Positions 44,304 to 53,930 of a stretch of DNA of 64,000 nucleotides are shown here, piece by piece. A program made the position numbers and the translations under genes. The number at the start of each line of letters is the position of its first letter. Within the stretch, counting starts at the first letter, position 1. A model generated the notes under the pieces. That model worked only from the letters and a program-made list of their open reading frames with translations. It searched no databases and was not told where the DNA came from. The DNA comes from Scleroderma bovista (lineage: Eukaryota; Basidiomycota; Agaricomycetes; Boletales; Sclerodermataceae). Location of the stretch: positions 1-64,000 of the forward strand of contig JAYMGJ010000182.1 of NCBI GenBank assembly GCA_037178675.1, written 5' to 3'.

Positions 44304-45025
44304 ACTCCCATACCAGAACAACCAAAGAGCATTCCGATATTTTGAATAGCTCTGCTGTTTTTGAAGCTATCAATCATGTGACTATACCATCATGGAGCCT
44401 AGACCATGGTCTATCTGCCTGTCAAGTTCCAACGTAAATCTGTTTATTCCCCATGGAGATATTCCACCTGCAATCCAGACACCCACTTCATCACTCACTA
44501 TGGAGTCCACATTTTCTCTGGAACATTTCTCCGCTATTGCAGCAGACCTCAACTACATCCTGCTCTTGGCACAGCCTCTCCCTGAGCTCCTGTGTACTGT
44601 CTGGTACATATCTTCCCAGCCTGCTCCCTCAGGCCCTCTTGTTCGCGGTCAGTGCGTTCTCCTTGTCAGTCCTGCGTTGCGCACGTACTTTGGTCGTTTC
44701 AAGTCTATCCGTTAGACTTGAAAATTTATACCTGGTCGTATCTGTGTCTCCTGAGTCCTCTGCATATGGTCCTTTCATTCCAGAGTCCTGTCACATCTAT
44801 CTCCCTCTATCATTCATCTCGCTTCCCTGGACACATCAAATCCGCTATTCACGTTTCACTTCCCTGCTATCCCACAACAAACACAAATGAAACAGTGCTC
44901 TAGAACCCTTCTTAGGAGCCCTAACAGAGTACAGAACCTTCCCCTTACTGCTCAAGGGAAGACTGCACTTTGGGAGCACCAAATTTCGCATTTTTGCTCT
45001 ACAGAAGCTCAATCCAAGGGATTTG
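44304..45025. other. No gene seen
   Basis: C/T-rich stretch with overlapping plus-strand ORFs of 103-145 codons and no recognisable domain. Probably compositional. Confidence 0.4.
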
Positions 45026-45920
45026 TGACACTCTGTGACCAGCTGTGACTCTACTTGTCATTCCAGGCCCCCTGACACTGCTCTTCTTGTCGGATCAATT
45101 CTTTTATTATCCCCCAGCCACTCCAATCAGTGGCACTGCTTCAGAAGCTCACCTCCAGATCTAAAGTTCAATCAATCACAGGTTGTGCTTCCCTTCTGTC
45201 TGAGTCACACAGAGTCACTCTGGCTCACTCTGACTCACTCTGCTGCGCATTATTCATCCCCTCTTGGCATTACTAATCCCCATTACTCCCCTTACCAATC
45301 ACTTACCAATCATCCTTCAAATCATGCTTATCATGCTGCTTATCAATTCATGACTCATGCCCCTATGATTCATATGCATTATGTCATCGCATATGCTCAT
45401 TTAGCTTCGATCTACTCATCCCATGCTTTTCCCCCCTCTCTTTTGGGCCCCATGCAATGATTTTTCCATATTCTTGGTTATGCACCCCTTTTTACCTATG
45501 TTTTTGCTCTTTCCCTTGGCTCAGCAGCTTGTTCAGGCTCTCCCCATCAATGACTCAGCCTGATTACACTGCTTATCAATTGCTTACCAATCTCTTACCA
45601 AGCACTTAGTCATTTGTGCTTACAGGGCCACAGCCCCTCCTGTATATAAACCAGCAGCCAAAGGCTGCAAGGAAGTGTCTGCTTCCCCCTCAATAAAGCG
45701 ACCACATTCACTCTCCCTCACTGTCTATAAGCTCTATCTCTGTCTTTGGACTTGTAGGTCACTCAGTGCTGGCCTAAAGCTCCTATATTGCTGTTTATCA
45801 GATATATCTTGTATCTGATCATTTCTCTAGGCTCAAGCGCAGTCTAGCATCACTGTCCACTCTATCCCATCACTGTCCATCGCATTTTTGAAGCAGGAAC
45901 TGTCCCCTTGCTTCCCTGTT
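45026..45920 (+). promoter_or_regulatory. LTR-like promoter/poly(A) arrangement (candidate solo LTR)
   Basis: TATATAAA at 45643-45650 is followed 41 nt later by AATAAA at 45692-45697, an arrangement typical of LTR U3-R. Possible ends are TGTGACACTCTG at about 45026 and GTTACA near 45940. No target duplication or second copy supports them, so the limits are tentative. Confidence 0.35.
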
Positions 45921-46204
45921 GCTCCATCACTGCTGTTACACCCCTGTCATCAATCTATCATCGCTCTTCAATCCCAGGACTCTTCCTAACCACTGTGGTA
46001 GGCTGAAGAGGTGTCAATACCATCCCAAGTCGCATTCCATCCCCATCAGAAGCCCTTCCCTTCCCTCCTGCATCCTGCCTGAAGGCGTGCAGCACATTCC
46101 CCTGTGGAGATTAAATACCAGATACGCAAAGGAAGATCACCACTTGCATTTTGCTGTCATTTGGTGTTGGTTGTTGGTTGTTCTGACCTCTTCCCTCACT
46201 TAGG

Positions 46205-46445
46205 CGCACAGCGGTGGACCTGTCATGTTGATGGGTGGTGGTAGTGCCGTCATGGCCATTGATATCGAGGGGAGATGGCCGTGTTACTGTCGCCACCATT
46301 GACATTGAAGGGGATGGTGCGGGTGCTGTTGACGTCGAAGGAAGTGGTCATGGCTGTTATGGCCATCAACGTTGAATGGAGATGGTAGGAGTCAAAGAGA
46401 GGTGGTGGGCCATCACAGCCATTGACATTGAGGGCAGGTGATGCT
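46205..46445. repeat. Degenerate minisatellite (TTGACRTTGAAGG)
   Basis: Repeated GTGGTCATGGC and TTGACGTCGAAGG-like words, similar in texture to 33480-34214. Ends at the LTR of element B. Confidence 0.6.
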
Positions 46446-46447
46446 GT

Positions 46448-46935
46448 TGTTGATATTGAGTGTTTGTGCACTCTTGTGGTGTTGTGTGGCGCATTTGCAG
46501 TGATTACTTGAGGTGTTTCCTTTCCAGGTTGATCAGGTGATTTGTGGCTTTTGTGTTACACTGTTTTTCCTTGTTTGCTTTGTTTGTGTAGTTGAAATTT
46601 TCGTGCCCAGAGTCCTTTCTCTTCAGTCTCTGACACTGGGCACAAGGTCTGTAATCTGTAGCTCTCCTCATAATTAAGTCTCTGACACTGGGCACAAGAG
46701 TGCTCTTTTGTGGATTATTTAAACATTTCCTTTCCAGGTTGATCAGGTGATTTGTGGCTTTTGTGTTACACTGTTTTTCCTTGTTTGCTTTGTTTGTGTA
46801 GTTGAAATTTTCGTGCCCAGAGTCCTTTCTCTTCAGTCTCTGACACTGGGCACAAGGTCTGTAATCTGTAGCTCTCCTCATAATTTAGTCTCTGACACTG
46901 GGCACAAGTGTGCTCCTTTGTGGTTTATCTTAACA
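46448..46935 (+). repeat. 5' LTR of B: full LTR plus truncated LTR in tandem
   Basis: 46448-46725 is a 278-bp LTR ending TTAAACA. 46726-46935 restarts at TTTCCTTTCCAGGTTGATC, missing about 70 bp of U3, and ends TTAACA before the primer-binding site. Confidence 0.92.
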
Positions 46936-46947
46936 GGTTATGAGCCC
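46936..46947 (+). promoter_or_regulatory. Primer-binding site of B
   Basis: GGTTATGAGCCC adjoining the LTR end; complement of the initiator tRNA-Met anticodon arm. Confidence 0.85.
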
Positions 46948-47106
46948 TGCGCTCCAGGAACTTTAGGACTACCTCTTAGACCGCCTTCCTGCTCCTGCGC
47001 GACTTTTTACTCCTGCTACATCGATTTCCACACTCCTTCTCTCTGTTCCAGCCTCAGAACTCGCTCTCTAGTCTTCCCATCGCATCCTCAGTCCATTCCT
47101 GTCCTC

Positions 47107-50100
47107 ATGGCTGATGAGTCTACCAGTTCCTCGACCCCCTCCTTCCCAAAACTCTCCTCCTCAAACTACTCGACCTGGAAGGGGGAAATGAAGGCTTTTC
47201 TGCGTACCAAGGGCCTCTGGACTATTGTCAGTGGTGCTGAGAAGCGCCCTGATGACTCCCAGTCTGACCTCCAGACTAAGTGGGACCTTAGAGCGGACAA
47301 GGCTGCTGGCCAACTCTACCTATCGCTTTCTGCTGAACAAAGGACCCATATAGATGCTGTCCAAGACCACCCTGCGCAGATTTGGTCCACCCTCGAGTCC
47401 ATCCACCTGCAACAGCGTCCTGGAGCCCGCTTCAACGCCTGGGACGACTTCTTTTCGATTAGGAAGAAGCAGGACGAGTCCCTGACCTCCCTCATCGCCA
47501 GGATTGAGGACTCTATGTCCAAGATCCAGCAGCTTCGCCCCAAGGACGCCTCCAGCCCTTATACCATGAAGGACCTGGATAATGAGCTCATTTGCATGGC
47601 TATGGTGCGCTCCTTAGGCGATGAATACTCTCACTTTGCATCTTCTTTGCTCCTCTTCCGGTCCTTGGAGAAGGACAGGCTCAAGGAGGCCTTCCTAGCG
47701 GAGGAACTACAGCGCATGCGACGTCCTGAGTCGACTACTGCGTCTGAGGCGGTCCTATTCGCGTCTGGCAGCACTTGCAAGTGTCCCCCCTCTGTTTCGT
47801 GCTCTTTCTGCGAGTACTCGAACCACTGTGTCCATAAGTGCCAGAACCTGGTCAAGGCTAAGTCCAACTACCTTTCCCAGAAGTCTAAGCGCACTAAGAA
47901 GGGTGGTAACGCCGCAAATCAAGCGTCTGATGCGTCTAGCTCTTCCCAGCCACCTGCTGAGTCGTCCTCTGGCTCCCAGTCCGCTTCCCAGGCCATGGAG
48001 TTCGCTGGCAATGCAAGTCTTCGTTGCTTTGATCCCTCCTCTCCTCTGTATCCCCTCCAACTCGATGCTGACGTCCATTGGAATGCAGACACTGGGGCCA
48101 CTGCTCATATGACCCCCCATCGCCACTGGATGCGCAATTATACTCCAAAATGCGTCCCTGTGAAGTTGGCAGACAACAAGGTCGTCTATTCAGCTGGGGT
48201 GGGGTCTATAGTGTTTGTACCAATCATTGGAGGAAGGAAGCAGCGCCCTGTCGAGTTTACCAACGTCCTGCATGTCCCTGACTTGAGGAATAATTTACTC
48301 TCTGTGCTATACTTGTGTCGAAGTAAGGGCTTCCTTGTGAGCATCAATGCGACGCAGATGGCCTTCAGACGACCTCCTGGACCTGTCCTCTTCGTGGCAA
48401 ACATTGGGAACACCAACTGTGCTTTTCTGGATGGAGAAACTGCCCCACTGGTCGAATTTGCGTCTGCAGCTACCACTACTCCTCTAGACCTCGACTTGTG
48501 GCATAGGAGACTTGCCCACCACCACCTGGCCGATGTGAAGGCCCTACTGCGTCACAATCTGGTCACTGGGATGGCTATAGACTCGAAGACTGCCCCTGAT
48601 CCTATCTGTGAACCCTGCCTGGCTGGTAAGATGCATGCCAACCCCTTCCCTAGCTCTTCTTGGCGCGCCTCCAGACCTCTGGAACTCGTCCATAGCGACG
48701 TCCACGATGTAGGCCACCTCTCCATGTCTGGGTATCGATACTGGATCACTTTCATCGACGACTACTCGCGATTTCGCTTTGTTATCCCTCTGAAGGCCAA
48801 GTCCCAAGCTTTTGAGGCCTTTAAGACGTTCAAGGCCTTTGCTGAGAACCAGAGCGAGCGAAAGATCAAGATCCTGCGCGATGACAAGGGAGGGGAGTAT
48901 ATGAGCAACGCTTTCATCGATTTCACCACCCAATGTGGCATTCTTCGCCAGCATACTGTCAGGAATCGACCCCAGCAAAATGGAGTTGCAGAGCGTGCTA
49001 ATAGGGTTCTATCCGAGCGGATTACTGCGATGTTGGACGAGTCTGGCCTTGCCAAAGGTTTCTGGGGCGACTGTCTTGCCTCTCTAGTCCATGTCTGGAA
49101 CAGGTGTCCTACTGAGGCCATCAAGAATGCTACTCCCTATGAACTGTGGCATGGGTGCAAGCCTGATGTGTCCCACCTTCGAGTTTGGGGCTGTACTGCC
49201 TATGTGCATGTGCAGAAGGACAAGAGGCGCCCTCTGGAGTCCCACATGGAGAAATGCGTCTTTCTAGGCTATCCTGAGGGTTACAAAGGCTGGAAGTTCT
49301 ATAATCCTACCTCCAAGCGTACTCTAATCTCTGAAAGGGCTGATTTCGACGAAAGGTACTTCCCTATGTCCAAAAGATCGTCCTTACCCTCCCAGCCTCC
49401 CCCTACTGCTCCTGCTGTTGTCCCACCTTTACCCCCTGTTGAATACTACAACCCTGGTGCGACTCTGGACTCTGAGAGCGATTGCAATGAGGTACTGGAT
49501 CATGGGGGGGAGCCTGTACCTATACCTGCTAATCCAGAACCTCCTGCTGTTCCAGATGTAGCTCCTGCGCCTCCTGTGCGCACTCCATCCCCAGAACCAC
49601 GTCCCAGACCTTCTAGTCCCGTCGGAATCGGTGCCAGACTACCTATGCGCAACAGACAGAAGCCTAGAGAGTGGTGGAAGCTCTCCCCTGCGCAGCTCGA
49701 TGAACCAGATGAGATGGAGGACAGTGATGACGAGTTGGCTATGTCTGCATCTCTCCCTGATGAGCCACTCACATTTGCAGAGGCTCTTACTCGTCCTGAT
49801 GCTGAGAAGTGGAGACAGGCCGCTTTGGAGGAGCTGGCAGCGCACCAGAGTAATGGTACTTGGACCCTTGTTCCTAGACCTGCTGGGAGTAAGGTGATCG
49901 GTTCAAAGTGGGTATTCAAGGTGAAGCGCAACGCAGATGGCTCTGTGGATCGCTACAAGGCTCGATTGGTGGCCAAGGGCTACAACCAGCGTCCTGGATT
50001 TGATTACCTCGAAGTCTTCGCTCCTACTGTTCGCCTTTCCTCCATCCGGGTTATCCTCGCGCTTGCTGCACTCCAGGACCTCCACCTGCACTCCCTCGAC

Positions 50101-51459
50101 GTCTCTCATGCCTACCTCAATGGGGAAATGGACTGTGAGGTCTATATGGCGCAACCAGAAGGATTTGTGGAGGGAGATCCCAAAGCAAAGGTGTGTCTGC
50201 TCCAGAAGGCTATCTATGGCAGCAAACAGGGCGGAAACCGCTGGAACAAGAAGATGCGCTCTGTGCTCGAGTCCCTTGACTTCAGACAGACCTACTCCGA
50301 TGCCAGCATCTATATCTACTCCAAGGATGGTGTAACTATCATTCTCCCTGTCTTTGTCGATGATATGACCCTAGCCTCGAAATCTGAACCTGCCATCCAG
50401 TCCTTCATCGCCCAGCTCACCCAGCACTTCAAAATCCGCGATCTGGGGCCTACTACTCAGCTTCTAGGCATCAAAATCGACAGGGATCGTTCCAAGCGCT
50501 CCATCTCACTCTCCCAAAGGCAGTATTGCCTCGATGTCCTGGACAGGTTTGGTATGGCTGACTGTAAGCCGATCTCCACTCCCATGGAACCTGGCCTTCG
50601 CCTCTCTCGCACTCAGAGCCCCCAGAATGCTCAGAAAGCCGAAACCATGCGTCAGACTCCTTATATCTCTGCTGTTGGTGCTCTGATGTATCTTGCTACC
50701 ACTACTCGTCCAGATATCGCATATTCTGTCGGAGTATTGGCCAGATTCAACTCCAATCCTGGCTGGACCCACTGGCTCGCTGTCAAACACCTCCTGCGCT
50801 ATATTAAGGGTACCCTTGACTACTCTATCACCTATTCTCCTGATCCCTCGCAACCTGAGACCTTTATCACCTTCTCTGATGCAGACCATGGTGGATGCAA
50901 GGATACTGGTCGCTCTACTGGTGGATATGTGGTCAAGATGGGTACTGGTGCGGTTTCCTGGTCTTCTAAGCTCCAGAACGTCGTTGCTCTCTCTACTACT
51001 GAAGCTGAGTATATGGCAGCAGTCCAGGCAGGCAAGGAGATCAAATGGATGCGCAATCTGATGCATGAGCTTGGTATTCCCCTTCCTGGCGCCTCCTCTC
51101 TGCTCATTGACAACCAATCTGCGATTTCTGTGACCAAGAACCCAGAACACCATGGCAGGATGAAGCAGCTGGACCTTTGCCACTACTGGCTTCGAGATGC
51201 GGTCCAGGAACAGGCTATCACACCTTCCTTCGTCCCTACAACTCAACAGGCTGCTGATCTGCTGACCAAACCATTGACTACACCCAAGGTGAGGGAGTTC
51301 AATGCTGGGACTTGGTGGATCTGGGGGGAGTTGATGATTTGCAGAGATGCACAATCAGGGGGGAGTGTTGGTATTGAGTGTTTGTGCACTCTTGTTGTGT
51401 TGTTGTTGCGCATTTCCTGTGATTACTTCAGCTGTTTCCTTTCCAGGTTGATCAGGTGA
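47107..51459 (+). CDS. gag-pol: Gag-pol polyprotein of Copia element B
   Basis: The ATG at 47107 (MADESTSSSTPSFPKL) is chosen because D and E start there; the frame is open further upstream into the LTR, which is probably not translated. It encodes 1450 codons: gag core, CCHC knuckle at residues 232-245 (CSFCEYSNHCVHKC), protease DTGA at about 328, and integrase zinc site (H466 region and CEPC). The integrase catalytic triad is D531, D593, E629 (D-D-35-E). Reverse transcriptase has FVDDM with D1085-D1086, then RNase H with SDADHGG and TEAEYM. The final approximately 50 codons run into the 3' LTR because a short deletion after VREF shifts the frame relative to D. Otherwise it looks fully functional. 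Confidence 0.95.
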   Translation: MADESTSSSTPSFPKLSSSNYSTWKGEMKAFLRTKGLWTIVSGAEKRPDDSQSDLQTKWDLRADKAAGQLYLSLSAEQRTHIDAVQDHPAQIWSTLESIHLQQRPGARFNAWDDFFSIRKKQDESLTSLIARIEDSMSKIQQLRPKDASSPYTMKDLDNELICMAMVRSLGDEYSHFASSLLLFRSLEKDRLKEAFLAEELQRMRRPESTTASEAVLFASGSTCKCPPSVSCSFCEYSNHCVHKCQNLVKAKSNYLSQKSKRTKKGGNAANQASDASSSSQPPAESSSGSQSASQAMEFAGNASLRCFDPSSPLYPLQLDADVHWNADTGATAHMTPHRHWMRNYTPKCVPVKLADNKVVYSAGVGSIVFVPIIGGRKQRPVEFTNVLHVPDLRNNLLSVLYLCRSKGFLVSINATQMAFRRPPGPVLFVANIGNTNCAFLDGETAPLVEFASAATTTPLDLDLWHRRLAHHHLADVKALLRHNLVTGMAIDSKTAPDPICEPCLAGKMHANPFPSSSWRASRPLELVHSDVHDVGHLSMSGYRYWITFIDDYSRFRFVIPLKAKSQAFEAFKTFKAFAENQSERKIKILRDDKGGEYMSNAFIDFTTQCGILRQHTVRNRPQQNGVAERANRVLSERITAMLDESGLAKGFWGDCLASLVHVWNRCPTEAIKNATPYELWHGCKPDVSHLRVWGCTAYVHVQKDKRRPLESHMEKCVFLGYPEGYKGWKFYNPTSKRTLISERADFDERYFPMSKRSSLPSQPPPTAPAVVPPLPPVEYYNPGATLDSESDCNEVLDHGGEPVPIPANPEPPAVPDVAPAPPVRTPSPEPRPRPSSPVGIGARLPMRNRQKPREWWKLSPAQLDEPDEMEDSDDELAMSASLPDEPLTFAEALTRPDAEKWRQAALEELAAHQSNGTWTLVPRPAGSKVIGSKWVFKVKRNADGSVDRYKARLVAKGYNQRPGFDYLEVFAPTVRLSSIRVILALAALQDLHLHSLDVSHAYLNGEMDCEVYMAQPEGFVEGDPKAKVCLLQKAIYGSKQGGNRWNKKMRSVLESLDFRQTYSDASIYIYSKDGVTIILPVFVDDMTLASKSEPAIQSFIAQLTQHFKIRDLGPTTQLLGIKIDRDRSKRSISLSQRQYCLDVLDRFGMADCKPISTPMEPGLRLSRTQSPQNAQKAETMRQTPYISAVGALMYLATTTRPDIAYSVGVLARFNSNPGWTHWLAVKHLLRYIKGTLDYSITYSPDPSQPETFITFSDADHGGCKDTGRSTGGYVVKMGTGAVSWSSKLQNVVALSTTEAEYMAAVQAGKEIKWMRNLMHELGIPLPGASSLLIDNQSAISVTKNPEHHGRMKQLDLCHYWLRDAVQEQAITPSFVPTTQQAADLLTKPLTTPKVREFNAGTWWIWGELMICRDAQSGGSVGIECLCTLVVLLLRISCDYFSCFLSRLIR
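51357..51365 (+). promoter_or_regulatory. Polypurine tract of B
   Basis: AGGGGGGAG immediately before the 3' LTR. Confidence 0.8.
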
Positions 51460-51644
51460 TTTGTGGCTTTTGTGTTACACTGTTTTTCCTTGTTTGCTTT
51501 GTTTGTGTAGTTGAAATTTTCGTGCCCAGAGTCCTTTCTCTTCAGTCTCTGACACTGGGCACAAGGTCTGTAATCTGTAGCTCTCCTCATAATTTAGTCT
51601 CTGACACTGGGCACAAGTGTCCTCCTTTGTGGTTTATTTGAACA
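51366..51644 (+). repeat. 3' LTR of B (long form)
   Basis: 279 bp, TGTTGGTATTGAGTG..TTGAACA. Has both internal TCTCTGACACTGGGCACAAG repeats. Confidence 0.95.
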
Positions 51645-51699
51645 GATTGAAGGAATTGCCAAATCCTTGTCAATCACTATTGGCAGCCTGCCTGGCCTT

Positions 51700-51925
51700 G
51701 CCATCTGCGCGGGGGCAAGGCTCCACATGGCCTCATCGTCGCCATCATCTGCATGGGGGCATTGGCTGCCTGCATGGCCACATCGTTGTTGTCATTGTCA
51801 TCTGTGTGGGGGGCAAGGCGGCCCACCTGGCCATGCCGTCGTCGTCATCTGGCTGCCAGCTGGCCATGTCATCGTTGTCTGTGCAGGGGCAAGGGCTGCT
51901 CACTTGGCCACATCATCATCACATT
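51700..51925. repeat. Degenerate minisatellite, about 55-65-bp unit
   Basis: Three to four imperfect copies with GGGGGCAAGG, CATGGCC and CATCGTCGTCATCTG words. Confidence 0.55.
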
Positions 51926-53130
51926 GCTAGTGAATCGCTCGTATTTAACATCTGAGGACATAGCAGGAGGTAGCATGTAGCTGTTATCTGCCCACTCGCA
52001 TTCATGTGAGGGCAGTAGGGAGAGGCCCCCAACTGGTGATGTGTTCACAGAAGGAGATGAACTGACATAGTACATGCCATATGGACCCAGATGTGAAGGA
52101 AGGCTGGTTGTCCCTTCATTGCCCCTATAGCCACGGTGAGGTGATTGGTTAGTGAGTGGAGATGGCTGGAGAGCCCATCAGCATGAACAATGGATGTTGT
52201 TCATTCCGTGGTTGAAGGCCACATGGGGGGTGCAGAGGAGGATGCTAATAATGTACAAAGTTGACACTGGTTGTGGGAGGCGACAGTGACCCCTCCGTGG
52301 CCACCAGACTGTGTTGCGAGTAAACCTCGCTTCCAGACATGGAGCCAACCGAGCTGCTCTTGAATGCACTCGATCGAGTGGTCGTGCTTGCAATCGCTAT
52401 GGACGAAGATTGAGATGGAACAGGTTCTTGTTTGACACGCAACAAGGTCAATTTCTCCTTTCGATGCTGCCCCCCAGCCATGTGCCCCTGCATGGGAGCG
52501 AGCATAGCGGAGTCCACACCTGAGCCATGCCACCACATCAGGTCTCACACAAACACAAAGAAAAAAAAGAAACTAAATGCACACATTACAGAGCTCTTTC
52601 TTGCTGTTTGGCCCCTTTCTCTATCTCGATGTTACACTGCAACTCATGCATTTTGAAATACTGACAGGTTGACTGCTGGTGCGGCCCAGCATTTTGCATG
52701 CTGTACTGGGGCTCACACAATGGCGAGGAGGGGGCACAGTGTCTAGGGCAATCGCCGATAGTGCGGGAATGTCAAATCACCTGTCAATGTAATCCAAATT
52801 TGGGCTTGTTGTCGTCAGATAGCCCTGTTGTGATTGTCCACACAGGTTGCCAAATGTTGGTGAATCTGCTTGCCTGCCTGGAGATGGTATTCCATAAGGC
52901 AATTCATGAACGGGACATGACACAAATAGCAGCAGCATCGGATTGTTGGGCTGCTGTTGGTCATCCAACTGTTGTAATGACGAGGACTTGGGTGGGTACT
53001 GGGAGGGAAGAGAACCACTAAAATGACTATAAGATGGAGTGGGTGCAGAGACAAGTGGTAAAGTATACAAATTGGTAAACATATCATAAGAGAATTGGGT
53101 GGGGGGCTACATGACCCTTGTGTGCACACA
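51869..53130 (-). pseudogene. Ser/Pro/Gln-rich gene remnant, spliced, unknown
   Basis: The minus strand shows a plausible exon at about 53080-52790 (PSQYPPKSSSLQQLDDQQQP). Another at about 52490-52265 (LTLLRVKQEPVPSQSSSI..SLSPPTTSVNF) has a GTACATTATT..CTCTCCAG intron. The last exon is at 52170-51869 (HLGPYGMYYVSSSPSV..ADNSYMLPPAMSSDVKYE). The VKQEP motif and composition recall disordered tails of transcription regulators, but no DNA-binding domain is seen. A TAG lies upstream of the first exon. It may be the C-terminal end of a host gene interrupted near 53346 by an LTR. Confidence 0.45.
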
Positions 53131-53345
53131 GAGCATACTGCGGATGAGACAGAGTTCCACCACCATTACAGGGGCTGGACCGGGATACCTGCTTGCCAAA
53201 CAGTCATGCACTGTACAAGGTATCAGGGAGGGTGGGTGTAAAGAAAAAGACAGGGCTGCAAGGATGCTGAGGGCAATGGTGATGAGCGCTCATTAGCTGG
53301 TGGCGAATCGAGAACAAGAGAAGCAGTGCCTCCTAGTGCTTGCTG

Positions 53346-53571
53346 TGTTGATATTGAGTGTTTGTGCACTCTTGTGGTGTTATGTGGCACATTTGCAGTG
53401 ATTACTTCAGCTGTTTCCTTTCCAGGTTGGTCAGGTGATTTGTGGCTCTTGTGTTACATTGTTTTTCTGTGTTTGCTTTGTTTGTATACTTAAAATTTTC
53501 GTGCCCAGAGTCTCTTCTCTTCAGTCTCTGACACTGGGCACAAGAGTGCTCCTCTGTGGTTTATCTTAACA
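53346..53571 (+). mobile_element. Copia-2 LTR (short form) with adjoining PBS
   Basis: 226 bp, TGTTGATATTGAGTG..CTTAACA, followed by GGTTATGAGCCCTG (53572-53585), after which homology to the element stops. It is a remnant of a 5' end rather than a solo LTR. No duplication found. Confidence 0.92.
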
Positions 53572-53756
53572 GGTTATGAGCCCTGTGTGCTAAAGTGGTG
53601 ATGTCCCTGATAAGTCCTAGTGTCCTAGTAAGCCCTTTAAAGGAAGGCATCCCCCATGGGGATAGTAAGACCTACCATCAAGGCAATGGACCTGGTTAGG
53701 CAATGGATTCCCACGCCTGCACTGTGTAATAGTGATGTGCTGGATTAGGGGAGGCT

Positions 53757-53930
53757 GTTGAGTGGTGTAATCTCAGCACCTCACCTCACTAGTTCTCAAG
53801 CTAGTACTTGGGTTAAACCCCCCCAAGTAAGCCATGTACCCTTGACCATATAGCTCAGTGGTTAGAGCACCTGGTATAGACCTAGGAGGTCTAGGGTTCA
53901 ATTCCCTGTCTGGTCACATTACTTTTAACA
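53757..53930 (+). repeat. 174-bp tRNA-like unit, left of MULE
   Basis: Near-identical to 3225-3398 and, inverted, to 55800-55973. A box TAGCTCAGTGG, B box GGTTCAATTCC. The transposase frame reads into it and stops at 53891. Confidence 0.9.

Larger units (their letters stand above)
46448..51644 (+). mobile_element. Copia-2 element B, full gag-pol
   Basis: LTRs at both ends, primer-binding site, uninterrupted gag-pol ORF and polypurine tract. The 5' side has one LTR (46448-46725) followed directly by a second, 5'-truncated LTR (46726-46935). No matching target duplication (GCTGT left, GATTG right), so the 5' LTR has probably been rearranged or exchanged. It is the best-preserved member of the family that includes C, D, E and the solo LTRs. 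Confidence 0.95.

Noticed and set aside
50506..51354. 282-codon minus-strand ORF
   Set aside because: It is antisense to the reverse transcriptase/RNase H region of element B. The matching shadow appears antisense to D at 56612-57463. No domain of its own.
46443..51649. Target-site duplication for element B
   Set aside because: GCTGT on the left and GATTG on the right do not match, also when the second LTR start is used.
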